A stretch of 64,000 nucleotides of DNA from contig NZ_JARGES010000015.1 of NCBI RefSeq assembly GCF_029210365.1, positions 186,001 through 250,000 on the forward strand. The letters are read 5' to 3'. Of the stretch, positions 63,554-64,000 are shown piece after piece. The notes below the pieces were generated by a model, which saw only the letters and a list, made by a program, of their open reading frames with translations, was not told the origin of the DNA and ran no database searches. Position 1 is the stretch's first letter; the number at the start of each line of letters is the position of its first letter. A program made the translations under genes and the position numbers. This DNA comes from Mesorhizobium sp. YIM 152430 (lineage in GTDB: Bacteria; Pseudomonadota; Alphaproteobacteria; Rhizobiales; Rhizobiaceae).

Positions 63554-64000
63554 TCAGGCCGGCCGGCGCAGCGGAATGATCTTGGCGTGCGGGCGCAGCA
63601 GTTCCGGCAGGCGCAGGGGGCGCTGCGTGAAGGCGGAACCGGCGAGGAAGGGCGGCGCGAGCAGGAAGCCCTGGAACATGTCCGCGCCGACATCGAGCGC
63701 CGCCTCGAATTGCGCCGTCGTCTCGATGCCGTCCGCAAGGACCTCGATGCCCTGGCCGTGCAGCAGCGTCGTCAGCCGTGCGAGCAGAATGCGCGCCTCC
63801 GGCGCGCGCGCGACCGTGCGGAACCACGCCCCGTCGAGGCGGACGTAATCGGGCGTCGCCACCATCGCGGCCGAAATGCCGGCCGGCTCGGGCCCGAAAT
63901 CGCAAAGCGCGACGCGAAAACCGTGCGCGCGCGCCGCGCCGGCCTGCTCCGCCGCCATGCCGGTCGCGGGAAGTTCGCACCAGATCCGCGGCGGGTCGTA
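63554..64000 (-). CDS. EAL-domain protein, partial, with degenerate catalytic motifs
   Basis: The C-terminal 148 residues of a larger gene whose start lies beyond the window end. It aligns with EAL domains: IWCELPATGMAAEQAGAARA, VALCDFGPEP (normally DDFG), YVRLDGAWFR (normally KxD), IEVLADGIETTAQFEAALDV and GADMFQGFLLAPPF. EAL enzymes hydrolyse cyclic di-GMP. Here the first Asp of DDFG is Cys and the Lys of KxD is Arg (RLD), so phosphodiesterase activity is doubtful; it may bind c-di-GMP or act as a scaffold. The upstream part of the protein is not visible. Confidence 0.85.
   Translation of the reverse strand, partial: YDPPRIWCELPATGMAAEQAGAARAHGFRVALCDFGPEPAGISAAMVATPDYVRLDGAWFRTVARAPEARILLARLTTLLHGQGIEVLADGIETTAQFEAALDVGADMFQGFLLAPPFLAGSAFTQRPLRLPELLRPHAKIIPLRRPA

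Overview
The window is 64 kb of high-GC chromosome, almost certainly from an alphaproteobacterium of the order Hyphomicrobiales (Rhizobiales). The grounds are the family content (dnaG next to rpoD, a CarB with the long alphaproteobacterial insert, UvrB with long N- and C-terminal extensions, extensin-like proteins, DUF3775, HlyU-like protein) and dispersed palindromic intergenic repeats of the kind seen in rhizobia. I saw no tRNA, rRNA, CRISPR array, prophage or IS element. Most of the window is housekeeping; accessory genes sit in short pockets.

Layout. 1-7.7 kb: the end of an OmpA-family gene, a Na/Pi cotransporter, dnaG and rpoD. 7.7-10.2 kb: a TetR/VOC divergent pair with twin operators, then small stress-type genes (GYD, GFA, HlyU-like, lipoprotein). 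10.2-18.1 kb: a hairpin-rich possible sRNA, yqeY, carA, then a metallopeptidase and a TetR/SMR exporter pair between carA and carB. 18.2-22.1 kb: an accessory pocket with a proteasome-like (Ntn-hydrolase) orphan, a type II toxin-antitoxin pair and an EF-G paralog. 22.3-27.1 kb: an IclR-controlled TRAP transporter and an AadA-like nucleotidyltransferase. 27.1-29.7 kb: lysR, trxB, lrp. 29.7-33.5 kb: a cell-surface glycan group of three glycosyltransferases and an O-antigen ligase-like protein. 33.7-39.5 kb: greA, a small DMT protein, DUF3775, two extensin/M15-like proteins, a CNNM/CBS protein, and an FMN-reductase/HxlR pair. 39.5-45.9 kb: thioesterase, a GMC oxidoreductase that seems to start at AUU, an enolase-superfamily protein, a lytic transglycosylase and an EamA exporter. 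46-48.9 kb: a low-GC island with a DNA methyltransferase fused to a nuclease domain, a divergent small repeat protein and a mosaic of palindromic repeats. 48.9-58.3 kb: queF, a PLP dehydratase, uvrB, DUF2189, DUF2945, a desaturase, a serine hydrolase and a second transglycosylase. 58.4-64 kb: a UgpBAEC-type ABC transporter, a GST and part of a degenerate EAL-domain gene.

How the genes work together. carA/carB make carbamoyl phosphate for pyrimidines and arginine. dnaG, rpoD, greA and uvrB serve replication, transcription and repair. Two complete uptake systems (TRAP and Ugp-type ABC) each carry a strong hairpin just after the binding-protein gene, a common way to make more binding protein than membrane subunits. 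Four local regulators (TetR, IclR, HxlR and a second TetR) sit divergent to their probable targets, and three of these gaps hold clear palindromic operators.

Most promising for new biology: the proteasome-like protein at 18390-19223, the methyltransferase-nuclease fusion with its divergent repeat protein at 46394-48370, and the short element shared by the 3' flanks of the toxin gene and the methyltransferase gene.
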